Assembly: GCF_037975245.1 (NCBI RefSeq)
Contig: NC_092568.1
Location: forward strand, 932,001-996,000
DNA length: 64,000 nucleotides
From: Apostichopus japonicus
Lineage: Eukaryota; Echinodermata; Holothuroidea; Aspidochirotida; Stichopodidae
Direction: 5' to 3'
The first letter of the stretch is position 1. Each line of letters opens with the position of its first letter. A program made the position numbers and the translations under genes. Positions 13,501 through 24,521 of this stretch are shown piece after piece. A model generated the notes under the pieces. It ran no database searches. It saw only the letters and a list, made by a program, of their open reading frames with translations, and was not told where the DNA came from.

Positions 13501-16500
13501 GATCCATTTCTTCAGTCTGACGATGGGATTTTGGGGCATGACCCTGCAGCCCCCACCCCCCTTCTTTGGCCTCCACCCCCTTCAATGTCATAAATTCCCT
13601 TCAAATCTTGAAACTTAAATTTATCTACCCATCTAAAAATCCAGGATATTGTGAAAACTTTATAATGTGAGTTAAAGTCAAAGCCAACAATGCTTTAGTT
13701 GTTGACATGTTTTTATGCTTTAACAATAGTTTAGTGTCGTCCCAAGAAAACAAGGTTAAATTTTAGGTGTGAAAGGTGCATTCAGAGGCATATTAAGCTA
13801 TAATTAGGTCTACACACATGATTGTGCTAATAACTTTTGTCGGTATGTGTGGGGTTGAAAGGGGAGGAGGGTGTACACTCTCATACCCCTCCCCCCCCCC
13901 CGATCCACACCTGAGTAATAGTAATGGGGTTGAAGATTGTTGTTACCATGGACTGCTAAGCCAAACTCAACTGGCTTATACTGACTTTTGGACTTTCAGA
14001 CTAAAGAAGATAAATTGCTCAAATAACTTGAATAAGACTGGTAAGAAGAGGAATACAACTTAATGAAAGTTGATGAAACTTAATGAAAATTAATACAATA
14101 ATGAAAGTACCAACTAAAAATAGGAAACAATTGGGTAATACATAACCACCGACAAACAAAAATGAAACGATTAACACATAGAAAAGACAATCTTACCCTG
14201 ACAATCTCATCGTCGGGATTAAAATCTTCATCGTCTTCTTCACTGTCAACCTCTGCTCCCATCCGATACTCTTCATCACTCATATCTCCATCTGATAATT
14301 CTGCCTCTTCTTCCTCCTCCTCCTCTTCTCCTTCTCCTCCACCCATCTCCTCATTGTCTATGTTGTAAGCCATCTGCCTCTTCTCTCTCTCTTGTTGTCT
14401 TCTTTCTTTCATCCTCTGTTGCAAGGTTTCTTTCAAATGCAGCAATTTAGCACCTTGACAACAAAGACAAAGAAATGTAGTTAACATGACATGACATATT
14501 TCAAATTTGGACATGAAAAAAAAAATGTATTTACATTGCATACATTCATTACAAAAATTATTAATGTTATTACAAATTTAGTTTTTTAACAAATTATTAA
14601 TATCTTTATCATTAACACTGAATATAAAACTGCTACACACTCTGACCAGCTTTTCACTATACCAGATTACAAAATTCCCTGCATCCTCTCCAAAGTTTAT
14701 GCAAATTAGATCAGCGGTTTTACGACTTACCCGGCACTTTTAATTTTGGGTTAATTTCCTGTTCCTCTGGTTCCAGGATGATAGATATATGTTCCTGCTT
14801 TAAATCCTCTTTGCCGTCCTCATTCGTTGCCTTCTTAACAATGCTGAAAAGAAATTATTAGAATTTCCGTTGTCAAAATAATGAGGAAAAGTTTTGCAAA
14901 CCCATATAAGAAGTCTGTTATACTTGAAATTTGACTCCACTCTCAATCAAAACAAGTCATTTAATGACTTCAGGTAACGAGATTCAAGTGATTTCAAGGA
15001 ATCAATTTTACAACTTTTTTTGGAATAAATGTTCACAGCCAGAAATTCAAACCTGTGAAATGATATCCCCTCCCCTCCCCCACCTGCCCTTCTTTTCCCC
15101 ACAGCGTGCTCTCAGTTCATTGCCCTTACCTCAATTGAACCTCTTGCTGGGTCTTACGACCTCTTGATTTCTTGGTGGAGTGTCTGGCGAACCTCTCCAT
15201 CAGGTTCTCGACGCCTGCCGGTATCTCCGTCTTGGGGGTTTCCTCCTCCAAACATATCACCCTCTCTGATTCTCCAGAGAGTTTAGGAGTAATATTCTTA
15301 AATTTGTCTAGACTAGCCTGAAGTAACCTCATTGCTGTGGACTGTCTCTTTGCAGATGATGCAGGCGTACCCTTCACAAGACATCTATCTCCATCTCCTG
15401 GTGAAGTCTCTAACAATCCCTCTGTGTTCTTAATACTATCCAGGTCTCCAACTTTTGGGTCATTTGCAACTTTTGCCTCTGTTTGAACCGTTTCTCCTTC
15501 GGGAGAGAGGTCACCAGATTTTTGTCCGACTAACGAGACACTTTCATCTATTAATGATTCATTTTCAGTCTTAGATCCGATGGTACCGGTCTCTCCTTTT
15601 GCTTCACCGACCTCACCTACAGATGATGACTTTATAGAATCTGTCCTAGCGATATGTTCTGTTGCCATGGTTACTGTCTGACTACCTAAGCTATCACAGA
15701 TATTGATATTCTTGGTCGAGAGGTCATCCGGTAATCCGATTGTCTTCTCCGTCTCGGATGAGAAGGGATCTGGAAGATCGGCAGCATCGTTCTCTTTCTC
15801 CATAGGTTCCAGTTTTTTCTCTACAGTCGAAGTCCTGTAGAATATGAGATGATCAGTGTACTTGAGGAAAATACAAATTTTGGTGTTTTCAGTTTTATTC
15901 ACACTCTACATTTGTTATTGAAGAATGTATGCACTGTTTTTTTTTTTCTGGGGGGGAGGGGGGCCTTCTCCAGTGGTCACAACCAGGGTCCATATGTGCC
16001 ACCCCATGGTGTTTTTTGTTAATAAAAGGACAATGCCATCTCATTGTAGATACATTCCATAAGGTAAAACTGAAGTTCCCCAGAAGACTTTATAAGAGTT
16101 GCTAGCAAAGGAACATACACATGGGAAATATTGGATTAACAATCAGCTCATGACATGTCAAAAGTATTGAGCTCCTGATAACTTATCAAATTCTCTTAGG
16201 GCAGGTAAAGGGGCAAGGCTAGACTTCACGTATGAGTCAAAATATGAATAAAGATATTAATTATGTTCAGAAAAGCATAGATTACAGGTTAATGTTAATT
16301 CCTTCAGGTATACACTCAATGGATCAAGTCCAACATTCGGACTGCGTTGAGTCGTGACACTAACTGTTAAAGCAGCTCTTTAGTCTAGAGTCATTGTTCT
16401 ATCTATTTCTATAATCAGCTCTCTGAATCTATTGATACATCAAAGATACATCAAAGGCTCAACTGAATTGACAGTATGTTATATTACCATCATAAAGTCA

Positions 16501-19500
16501 TGTACACCTCCTTACTGTGCACATTTGAACTATAAATTGCTTATTAGCTTGATCACCCATGTAAACCCCCTCCCCCCTCTCCCTCACACCATTAAAAAAG
16601 AAAAACAGACAACCATATGTATGATATAGCAAAAATGTTACCCTGCTTATTGTCAGAATAAACCATTCGATTAATTCGTCTCAACACAGGCTATCAATTC
16701 CCTCACAAAGCAGTCAGAACAAATTTAAACTTGTGATTTAAGACGGTATGTTAAAAATCAGCTTGTGTCAGATTGTTTGTAAGATATGAAAACATGCCAT
16801 GTCCATGCCACTTGAAATCATCTGTCTACCTAGTCTGCCAGAAGGGGAAGACAATCCACAATTGTCTTTTAAGTGCACATTCTACATGTAAATGAAAAAC
16901 TAAACAAACCAAAGAAAGATAAAAATACAAAACATGGACAAACCTCGACAGCCCTCTCAACGGCTTCAGGGGTCTGGCAGATGGCGGCCTCTTATTGAAG
17001 AAGTCGTCCACTGTCAGTTGCTTCGGTTTGTGATACGGCAGACGTAATGCAGATTCTGCAACAACAAAAAAGGGGGGGGGGGAGATCTCATCAAATTCTT
17101 ATCCAAGTTAAACTGTTTCCCACACAATTACAAATTGTTCCTTAAACAGATGAAGGAATTGAATGAGACAAACGGTTATTCGGACAGAACGTCTTTTGTT
17201 TTAAAAAAACTAATAAAGAAAAAACTCTTCTGACAATTTTAAGAGATGTATAAATAGATTTATCATTCATAGTTAATTCTTTGTTTGCAGTTGCCATCTG
17301 AATTTTTTTTGCTGTTAGATGAGCTTCAACAGAAACTATCTTTCAGTGTGCTTCACTTTTTTCAGTTACGTTCACTGGCTGGCATCTCTCTCTTTCTCAT
17401 TTTCCTTAAAAAGGTGGAGGAAGGGAGGTAGGGTTTGTTTACAAACTCACAGTATAATTATTCACTGTGTCCTTCCTAATAGTTGAATAGCAATGACACT
17501 CACAACAAGCAAAGTCATCACATATTGGATAAAGGTTCTTGAACAAGAGCAATTTCTGTACCCTCTACTTGATGGAGACGGGGAGGGGGAGGGGGAGGGA
17601 GTGTGAGGGAGGGAGGGGGATGGGTGGTATTATGCCTTGAGACTTCATTTTACGATGGATCACGATGGCAACACTGGCACAGGTCTTTTTCTTCCCTGGT
17701 TACGATAGACGATCAGTTTACTCAAAAGTATGGACAAGATATTCGGCTATTAACCAATCAACTTCGGGGTGGTTTTTCAGCCAGTTTATGGATTTCTGGC
17801 ATTTTTTTGAGGTCCAAAAGTAATGTGCACACTTTTTAAGACAATGACTTCAAATTCAAGCCATGAATGCTATTGATTAGACAAAGTCTTAAAAATAACT
17901 GCTAATTCAATCCAATATCCGATACAAAATGGAGGAAGGGAAGTAGGGCAGATGGTTGGGTTTAGGGAGGACAACAGGGAGGACAATGGTTGGGTTGAGG
18001 AAGGACAACAGGGGAACATGGTATCACAACCACTCTTTTGAAACCCTTATATAGTGTAATACACAGCTAACCTCTAATTAGTCTCTGACTTTCACTGTGT
18101 ATTTTCTGTATTGCTTCCTTCTTGAGCCTTCTCGGCTTTGGTGTTCTACTTCCATGCTGAAAAAAAATGAAACACAAAAATGAATTTATTACAAATTTTG
18201 TCTTTCAACTTGAGCCATCTAAAGCATTAGCAGAAATAAAGACAATAGGCAAGTGTCAAAATGTCATTTATTATTTGTCATATTTATTCTCAAAAAAGAT
18301 AAATTTATGGAAATCTTGAAAGCTTCTGGACATAAGCCTTATCAGTACATAACAAGAAAAATGCTTTCCGCTATTTTTATAACCAAGCTTAGCCAAGGAA
18401 CTATTCCAGGAATACACCATATAACAGTTTTCTTTTGTATAGATAACGTGAAAGTCAATATCACGTGATATTTTTCCAAAATTAATTTTTTGGGAAAAAT
18501 GTCTTTCTCCTTGAGGTATAACAAAAAGTTCACTGCAATGACTTCCATATGCATCAAACATAAAAAGCTTTCAAAAAGTTTTTCTTGTTTATTTACAAAC
18601 ACAGATCATGCAATAAATGGTGAAATTGGTGTCACTAACAACAAATGAAAAGAACTTTAACACCCTGGAAGCTATATTGATAAACGATTGTATCTAAGCA
18701 AAATATAACACTTTGATATTGTCTAAATGATCTGTTGTAGCATAAATTTCATGCTCTTGCTTTAACATTCTTTCACAAAAATATCCATAAATTTCCATAA
18801 TCATGAGAACACTGATTAAATGATCACAAACCTTATGAGGAGATTTAGCTCTTTCAGAAGCATCTGGCCTATCTGCATCTTGATTCTGGTCACTGAGATC
18901 GTCTTTCTCTGGGACCAATCTCTTAGATGAAGTTTCTCCATCACTACCAGACCCTCGTTCTGAATCACTTCCAATCTCCTCTAGGAGACTCTTCTTCTTT
19001 CTCTTATCATCAGCTGTAAACAAAGAGTCATTATTTTCCCTTTGTTTTTGCTGTGTTGAATCTTTAATAACCTGACATATGCTTGTTTTGCTGAGAAATT
19101 GAGTTTACAATGCTTTTACATTTTGACCTCTGCTGATCTCAGTTGCCTTTAAAAATTACACTAAAAACAATGAAGTCCCCCTCCCCCCCCCTCCTACCCA
19201 CAACACAGGCTATCAAATACAAAATGTGAGATCCACCCAAGGTTCCATTCTTCAGATATGTTTACATGCAAGACGTCACACAAACACACATACGCACACC
19301 CAAACACACGTCATTATGATTGTCAAGGTTTATGATTGCCATGACAACCAAACATGACATCTACCTTTCTTATCACCCTCATCGTTGTCGTCATCTTCGT
19401 CATCGTCGCTGACGATGGTTGCCCTGACTCTTTTCTGTTTCTTCTTTCTCTTCTCCTGCTCGTTCTCAGATTCTGAATCAGCATCGAATAAATCTGACTT

Positions 19501-22500
19501 GAACAGTTGCTCCGAGTGTTCCTGTTTAGAGAGATCATGTTTAATTATCGTGAGGGGTATTCACACAGAGGCTACAATAAAAAAAACACTTAAACATTTA
19601 AAAAAAACCATGGAGGCTGCATTTAAAGCTGCAATCAAACTTTCAATGACCTCGAGGCCTGATGAAAGTAACAAAACTTCAACGCAATATACATACTGTG
19701 GCTTGGTAAAAGTTTTTTCATTTGTGTACACAAAAGTACACAAATGACAAAAATTTGACCAAGTTCATCATTCTAGTCTCCTTTGAAAACCTAACATACA
19801 GCCCCTTTAAGCAACAGAATAGCCTATTCTGTTGCGGTGATTCACCGAGAATGTAGTAAGCAGCGGGACCAAACACAGATCTACATATGTACTTGTGTTT
19901 AACCTATGATATCAACATTAGTCACAGCTAATAAGATTGCATCAGAATCCTACCTAGGATCTGAAGCAACAAATGAAGCAACATAATCTGTGAGAAACTC
20001 ATTTCGTTTAAATTGATAATTTTTTCACCAGAGCAGCTTTCAAAAGGATCATGATTCATTCGAGCAGACAGTCGGCTTAGAGAACCTTCTAGATCCAACA
20101 GCAGCACCAATGCTATCTAGTGATAATTATCACCTTCTTGATCATGGTACAAACCATTTGGTAATAGTTGGATAATTTGATTGGGAACTGTCTAATTTGG
20201 ATGGCATTTACATAGGCAGGTACTTCACACTTTGATATTGCTTCTTTGGGTGTTAACCACAAACGTTGGTGCAGTCTCTGACACATTAAATCAAAACTGG
20301 CACAAACGCCAAATTTGGCTCACTTTGAGGTAAAAATTGGTAATAATAATGCTGGTTGGGTAAGTATTACTTGTAGGGCAATCACTTTAACAACAAGTAA
20401 AGAGAGCATAATTAGTTCATATTTCCATCTTTTTTAGACATGAGCTTTGCTACTGGTACAAACTTTATAGAACAATCACCAATGTGGCTTAAAATTAGAT
20501 TAAAAGAAATCAAAAGAGTCAAAAAGTTATTCCAGTGAGCAGATCTTGCAGATTTTATTCTATCAGTAGTACTATCAGTTGAAGGAAATGTTCAGTAAAC
20601 CTACAGACATATATTTTATTCTTACCTTAAGTTTTACATCAATGTCAGGTTCTTTCTTGCCACTCTCTTGAACTTCTTTATAAGGTGTCACTTTAAAAAA
20701 AACACAAAACCATCAGGTATTATTTTCAACAAATTAGAACAGAAAACAGGAATGAAGATGAATATATGATGATACATCAGAATTTCTCCGAGCTTCAACA
20801 ATCTGGGATTTCTCTATCAACCACTAGATTTTAAGCCAAGGTTTACAACTTGTCAACATCTGAATCCAAACAAGCCATAAATGTTCTATTTGTTAAGCTT
20901 AGCCCAAATGTACCACATGGTTATATTGTTTGGGCTAAGATTTGAATCTGATTCTAAACTAATATTGCTTTCATAACTCCCCCCCCCAACCCACAATAAA
21001 ACAAAAAGCACATATTAACCCAGTCTTTCAGAGCAGCACTTGGGATCTTCGTATGTGATATTCCTAAATTCTTTTTTATGAATATTTACCAAAAATCAAC
21101 TAATATTGAGAGTAGTTCAGACGAAGGAACTGATATCATCACTGGTTCAGATTTAAATGATTATTCCAGACATCTCGCAACTATTAATGGGGAATATCTT
21201 GAAAACTGTCATAGCTGCAGAACCATTTCTTGCTTCTGTCTTGTTGTTCTTCTTTCTTCCTTTGGTTTGAATATCACATGTTAACACTAAATATCTACCT
21301 AAGTCATCCTTAAAACTAAAGGCACAGTATGATGACATCAGATCACAAGTTTTTAAACAAAGTATTTTAAATAAACTATTTAAACAAAATAAAATTGACA
21401 TTTCAGCTGTCCTCTCGAGATGATGAACTTTGTTCTTAGTGGGCAATAATTAATGGAAGAAGCATTTCCTTCGAGAAGATATTCCTATTACCATGTTTAT
21501 TGATACTTTGCATACTAAATATGAATATTTGTCGTAGTTGGCAGCCACGATGCATGCTTGGGAGCACACAGTACTACTAAATTAGTCTGGTTTCTTTCAG
21601 CATGTTTGAAGAGAATCAACTGAAAGTTAGGCCAAAAAGTACCTCTTGGACTTCTTCCACCCTATGTACAATTCATCACAAATTTATTGATGTATGTATG
21701 ATACAAGAAATTGATTCCAGTAGTGATGAAAATGGAAAGAAATGCAGGAAATATTCTGTTCAAACAATGTCAAATGATTTTTGTCCTTCCTTCTACATTA
21801 TCTATGATTTTGTTATGTTATGTCAACATTCTCTTTACGTTGAAATTCACTCTTTGCTGAACACTGCGTAACATACCTTTATCATCATCATCGTCATCAT
21901 CATCGTCACTGAGCAATGCTGCCCTCCCTGTTGAGCGTTTGATGAAGACATCCTCCATGTCAGATTCACTGTCAGTCTCTTCATCATATATTCCGTTGCT
22001 AGGTGTCAACAATTTGGTCTGAACCTGAGGAAAAGCAAGGAATTTTAAGATAAACTAATACATACAGTAGAGGTGGGGGATGGGGGAGGGGGGATTCCAA
22101 ATGTTATGGATACACTGAAATACTGGTGTGTAACACTTATTTTACAAGTAGAATACGACTGTGGCAAATGAGAGTGTTATAAGATTTGAAGGTTGTTGTG
22201 TAAGTTCCTTGTCAGTAAGAGAAGTTTGCAAGCTCTTTGCCAACATGCCAAGTAAGGAATCAACCAAATATCACAAGAAAAATGTTCAGGAGCCAAATTG
22301 ATAAACCACTGATTTGATTACAATTTAGAGGTCCTGCACGTTTGAGATGTGCAGCACGACTAACTTCTCAACATTAGGTAAATGGTTTTGTAGTTGATCA
22401 AAATTGGGTGGAGTTACTGAACAAATATTCAAATTTTCAAACACATCAAGATATAAGTGATGAAATTATGGAAGAATACACATGAATTTTTTCTTCCCTT

Positions 22501-24508
22501 TCATTAATTGAAATAAGAATGTAACAATGTTAGTGATTTTTATAATGAATTTCCAGAATGGGTAGTAACAGCTTGGACAGGGTAGTACTTTTTTTGGCTG
22601 GTCCACAAAATTCCGATCACTAAACATAACACTCTTTAGGAACCAATAAAGGCCAAGTCAAACATTTGGCTAATATGCATAATGAATAATCATATAGTTA
22701 AAGGTCAACCAAACAGTCAACATACGATACAACAGAGGAGCCTGGAGGTATTTGAAGGATATTGTACTCTTTAAGCTTTTCCTACGAGCTCTGCTGAGAA
22801 ACAGATTTAAAAGGCTTATTCAGAATAAATGCATGTAACAAGTGCAATGATAGACTTAACAGGCAGTCCAGGCTCTTAAAGGTCTGCTGGGATTTTGCAA
22901 GATAGAGAGACGGAGGGTGCTCATTCCTGAAAGATATCATTTCAGGGCCATGTAGATAGGTGCTGTAGATAGGGCATGTAGGTAGATGCTTTCATCCAAT
23001 TCATAATAGACAAAAAAATTAATATCAGCTTTTCTCACCTTGCTACTGCTGTCTTCGTCTAAGAGAGCATCTTTCCCAGTCTTTATCTCTGATGGTTCCG
23101 ACTCAGCTGCTGGGTTTGGTTGATTATCTTTTGTTGAATCTGTGGAAAAAGGAGAAAAGTGTTTTTTTCTTTCCATGTCTCAATTATCATCAGCTTTACA
23201 GCGATTTTTTTTATTTTCACACATGAAGTGCTACGTTTTTATTGACACAGCTGTTTAAAAAAAAAAAAAAGAAAGATGAAGTTATTGTTTATTTCACTAG
23301 TATTGACACCACATGAAACAAAGGCATCTGAATGTAACTTATGTGGTAACATGCAGTGAGCATTCAATATCAGGAAGTATTGATTGGATGATAAAACTTA
23401 CCTGGTTCAGTTATTACTCCAATGTCGCTCTCTTCGTTAGCATCCATGTTATTATATGTGAGTGATTGTTCCAGAGGGCTTCCACTAACTTGATCCTGGG
23501 CCTTAGGATCTAGTTTCAGCTGTGAATGACCAAAAAAATAGTTTTATACTTTTGCTTGCCTTGTTAACTTATTTAATAATGATGACATTACAAAGCCTGC
23601 GTGCATACTTTATCCATACATACAAGGCTAATGACAAGCTACAAAATGCATCAAAGTTGATTTAAGTCGTAAAACTAACGTTGCAATTTAAAAAGCCTTA
23701 TGAGAAGACAGAAGGGAGTAATTGCATACTACTGTACCCTGGCATCTCACGAACAACACCTTGTCAATGTTAGTCTAGGTTAGGCAAAACTTTTTAGTAA
23801 CTTAAAATTAAACAAGGGTTGGCCATCCTAACAATTGATGCAACAAGTCGGGCAGTGTGCTGTTCTCTTAACTCTTATTCTTTACTTTTCTTTTAGAACA
23901 TTGACATATAGCCTAGGCTAAGTACTAAAGTTTGTACTAGGCCTTATACAGTAATGAAAGTTGACGATCATGATATAAGCTAAGTTTCCAAAGTGTGATC
24001 GCAGAACTCTTTCTTTCTTTACAATGCTTACAATTTTGCATGCTGTGTTATTTGCTTTTCATGAGAAAAACAGTCTTGACCCTATTATTACTGTTACTCT
24101 GTAGTGTAACATTCAGCCACACTACAACAATCACAACATTAGGTGTAGGCCTAGGCTAAAAAAAGGAAAAAGCTTGGCTATGGCCAAAATCTAGATTTCC
24201 TTAGGCCTAGGCTATAGCAAGTTTTACCTAACTTAAGCCTTAAAGGTTAGCCTAAGTTGGACTAGCTAGTACTAGGCTTAGTACTTTTAGTATTACTAAG
24301 GCCTATCCTATAACATTGAAACCAAACGTTTAACCTAAAACGGATCGCCAGAGACGTCAGGATGATGCCTACGTATGACTAGGCGAGGTCCTGGTATAAA
24401 ATGATAGGAATAGGCTAACTTAGCCTACCCTAGTTAGGACTAACTTACCAGTTCTTTTGGCCCTATGACACTAGCTTTTGGATTTATAATACTTTGAATC
24501 CCTATCAT
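77..24508 (-). CDS. CLSPN: claspin, complete 29-exon coding sequence
   Basis: Claspin is a nuclear fork-associated adaptor that presents Chk1 to ATR and supports normal fork speed. Coding exons in transcript order: 24449-24508, 23402-23519, 23039-23139, 21877-22024, 20626-20690, 19365-19521, 18832-19013, 18072-18156, 16944-17055, 15130-15834, 14731-14843, 14197-14453, 12543-12879, 11417-11629, 10638-10850, 8995-9194, 8114-8286, 7449-7573, 6316-6414, 5569-5664, 4995-5124, 4336-4632, 3842-4015, 2807-2925, 2142-2272, 1769-1880, 1444-1544, 739-906, 77-202. All introns read GT..AG, all phases join, and the sum is 4,917 nt (1,638 residues); human claspin is about 1,340. Claspin-specific blocks: IHSESQRLIRESALRLPYH, ISIILEPE, SLPVEDSQDLF, four ExxxLCSGxF motifs, FFEQEAELSGSD, RRFRWKHLD, FIFQSLS. 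The extra length comes partly from a duplicated exon and a fourth Chk1 motif. The 3' UTR runs off the window; no poly(A) signal is visible below position 77. Exon boundaries are by eye. Confidence 0.95.
1769..2925 (-). CDS. CLSPN: claspin exons 23-25, RRFRWKHLD block
   Basis: Exon 23 (2807-2925) encodes ARRLRLFKEMYLRDGDLHSE and RRFRWKHL. Exon 24 (2142-2272) has a glycine run then TQWRLHRYQREQWLKEQ. Exon 25 (1769-1880) encodes PPVVEDEDSQFPLSMKIVSR. This order (ERYLADGDLH, FRWKNID, REQWL, EDSQFM) matches vertebrate claspin closely. The six-glycine insertion after EMEMD is specific to this gene as far as I can tell. Confidence 0.95.
3575..3646 (+). repeat. SINE-like 3' tail
   Basis: GCGCCTTGAGCACC, then a short GC-rich stem-like piece, then GCGCATTATAAATCGC, followed by (ATT)n. 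This is the look of the conserved 3' tail of SINE/LINE families in deuterostomes (GCGCTATATAAAT followed by ATT repeats). Only the tail is recognisable; it lies in the intron between claspin exons 22 and 23. Confidence 0.5.
3842..4632 (-). CDS. CLSPN: claspin exons 21-22, acidic region after the Chk1 motifs
   Basis: Exon 21 (4336-4632) encodes the linker from the last Chk1 motif (SSQLEEDKIDKSMQKSKE) through acidic stretches to FKGKTYSK. Exon 22 (3842-4015) encodes FFEQEAELSGSDADSDE, an acidic run and LREQVNEIH. EAELSGSD and the xxIHM ending are among the most conserved pieces of claspin across animals. Donor of exon 21 is GTACGT and of exon 22 GTGAGT; phases are 2 and 2. Confidence 0.95.
4995..5124 (-). 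CDS. CLSPN: claspin exon 20, Chk1-binding motif 4
   Basis: Encodes LFSQMKSQDNVSELIGLCSG and then NFS. It is the most diverged repeat but still a full ExxxLCSGxF (residues 1219-1228, candidate phosphoserine S1225). It starts in phase 1, joining C|GA from exon 19, and ends in phase 2 at donor GTAGGA. It was found by reading across the splice sites; the frame is open only within the exon. Confidence 0.9.
5569..5664 (-). CDS. CLSPN: claspin exon 19, Chk1-binding motif 3
   Basis: A 96-nt exon, phase 1 on both sides, encoding NNTQGNMNELLGLCSGQF. The motif is at residues 1174-1183 with candidate phosphoserine S1180. It ends EDR, with the Arg codon split across the intron. Skipping it or exon 18 would leave the frame intact. 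Confidence 0.95.
6316..6414 (-). CDS. CLSPN: claspin exon 18, Chk1-binding motif 2
   Basis: A 99-nt exon, phase 1 on both sides, encoding ENASQGNMDELLGLCSGRF. The motif spans residues 1141-1150 with the candidate phosphoserine S1147. It is nearly identical to motif 1, including the preceding ENAS-x-GNMDE. Acceptor CATAG, donor GTAAGA. Confidence 0.95.
7449..7573 (-). CDS. CLSPN: claspin exon 17, Chk1-binding motif 1
   Basis: Encodes FLKLKSSAKRPG and then NASDGNMDELLGLCSGQF. It fits the claspin Chk1-binding consensus ExxxLC(S/T)GxF at residues 1109-1118. The Ser in LCSG (S1115) is the position phosphorylated in vertebrate motifs to bind the Chk1 kinase domain. The exon starts in phase 2 and ends in phase 1 (donor GTAATA). 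Confidence 0.95.
8114..9194 (-). CDS. CLSPN: claspin exons 15-16, TIPPYQP and SLPVEDSQDLF motifs
   Basis: Exon 15 (8995-9194) encodes FEMFPATIPPYQPRRESLDD. Exon 16 (8114-8286) encodes SLPVEDSQDLFQMD and then FDEDETQTQFLDGNG. Both match the order of vertebrate claspin (TIPSYQP, SLPIEDSQDLY, DDTQSQLLDADG) immediately before the Chk1-binding region. Exon 16 carries several SQ/TQ dipeptides, the preferred targets of ATR. Confidence 0.95.
10638..10850 (-). CDS. CLSPN: claspin exon 14b, downstream copy of duplicated exon
   Basis: Same length, phase and splice signals as 11417-11629. The two 71-residue peptides differ at only four positions that I can see (D/E at the first residue, G/D in YFP-x-VGKT, L/M, and D/E near TSDDKQ). 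Both copies could be included together, or either alone, without breaking the frame. The duplication extends into the flanking introns. Confidence 0.8.
11417..11629 (-). CDS. CLSPN: claspin exon 14a, upstream copy of duplicated exon
   Basis: A 213-nt exon with phase 1 on both sides, encoding a Ser-rich segment (STLSSSSSSKTSSVKK), the short motif VTHYFPDVGKT, and an acidic stretch ending LKEHLGRQ. The YFP motif is also found in this part of vertebrate claspin. By eye it differs at about ten of 213 positions from the copy at 10638-10850. Acceptor TTTTCAG and donor GTGAGT are intact, so inclusion is compatible with the reading frame. Confidence 0.8.
12543..12879 (-). CDS. CLSPN: claspin exon 13, acidic central region
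   Basis: Residues about 702-813. It opens EKHMFADDEAEDDDDDEDSE, has a second acidic cluster LLSDDEDDEDDDGDF, and ends VKIPDIHQ at a GTGAGT donor (phase 1). Acidic patches in this part of claspin are known to contact other domains and Cdc7. Two acceptors are possible: a CCCGAAG site giving phase 0, and TTTGCAG at 12861 giving phase 1. Only the first joins exon 12 in frame. Confidence 0.85.
14197..14453 (-). CDS. CLSPN: claspin exon 12, basic coiled-coil plus acidic tract
   Basis: Residues about 616-701. It starts AKLLHLKETLQQRMKERR, a highly charged predicted helix with QEREKRQMAYNIDNEE, which aligns in character with the vertebrate KAKLQEAMKLRR segment. It then passes into a polyglutamate run and DGDMSDEEYRMG. 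It ends IVRG|TAAGA-style at phase 0. That forces the next exon to start at 12879 rather than at the tempting acceptor at 12861, since only the former preserves the frame. Confidence 0.9.
15130..15834 (-). CDS. CLSPN: claspin exon 10, largest exon (705 nt)
   Basis: Encodes residues about 343-577. Most of it is a low-conservation, Ser/Thr/Glu-rich, probably disordered stretch. The end is more conserved: a leucine-rich MRLLQASLDKFKNI segment, then ENLMERFARHSTKKSRG, which resembles the RFWKH region of vertebrate claspin. The acceptor at 15835-15836 and the donor just below 15130 keep phase 2 on both sides. The next exon (14731-14843) continues with ISIILEPEEQEINPKLKVPG, matching the vertebrate FVILEPE motif. 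Confidence 0.9.
16944..18156 (-). CDS. CLSPN: claspin exons 8-9 with PIP-box-like motif
   Basis: Exon 8 (18072-18156) and exon 9 (16944-17055) join in phase 1 to give the most conserved N-terminal claspin block: KKEAIQKIHSESQRLI followed by RESALRLPYHKPKQ. It continues into QLTVDDFFNKRP at residues 318-329. QLTVDDFF fits the PCNA-interacting peptide pattern Q-x-x-h-x-x-F-F and sits where vertebrate claspins have IHDFF followed by basic residues. Exon 9 ends at a GTTTGT donor, weaker than the others in this gene, but phase 2 joins correctly to exon 10. Confidence 0.9.
18832..19521 (-). CDS. CLSPN: claspin exons 6-7, charged N-terminal region
   Basis: Two exons (19365-19521 and 18832-19013; residues about 165-277). 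The first encodes a LFKSDLFDADSESENE block, a lysine/arginine run and an aspartate-rich run. The second encodes KRKKKSLLEEIGSDSERG and a stretch ending SPHK. The alternating basic and acidic composition is typical of the claspin N-terminal half, which in vertebrates carries DNA- and fork-binding activity. The intervening intron (19014-19364) has no conserved content that I can see. Confidence 0.85.
19811..19835. repeat. short perfect palindrome in claspin intron
   Basis: GCAACAGAATAG, one C, then CTATTCTGTTGC: 12-nt arms that are exact reverse complements with a one-base centre. It lies in the intron between exons 5 and 6. No function is evident. Confidence 0.6.
24449..24508 (-). CDS. CLSPN: claspin exon 1, start codon
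   Basis: Twenty codons beginning MIGIQSIINPKASVIG and ending at a strong donor (CTG followed by GTAAGT). The ATG at 24506-24508 has G at -3. It is the only start that keeps the frame into exon 2, which begins at codon phase 0 (23519). The N-terminus of claspin is poorly conserved, so homology does not help; the start is chosen from frame and splice signals. A further 5' non-coding exon cannot be excluded. Confidence 0.7.
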
Positions 24509-24521
24509 CTCCACAGCGCAT
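24471..24521 (-). CDS. upstream ORF overlapping the claspin start
   Basis: An ATG 13 nt upstream of the claspin ATG opens a different frame of 16 codons (MRCGDDRDSKYYKSKS) and stops inside claspin exon 1. Its context is weak (C at -3) while the main ATG has G at -3, so leaky scanning would be expected if the transcript starts upstream of it. Whether it lies in the mature 5' UTR depends on the unknown transcription start. Confidence 0.35.
   Translation of the reverse strand: MRCGDDRDSKYYKSKS

Noticed and set aside
18271-18602. Two overlapping open frames between claspin exons 7 and 8
   Set aside because: No recognisable domain, no splice context, and AT-rich composition like the surrounding intron.
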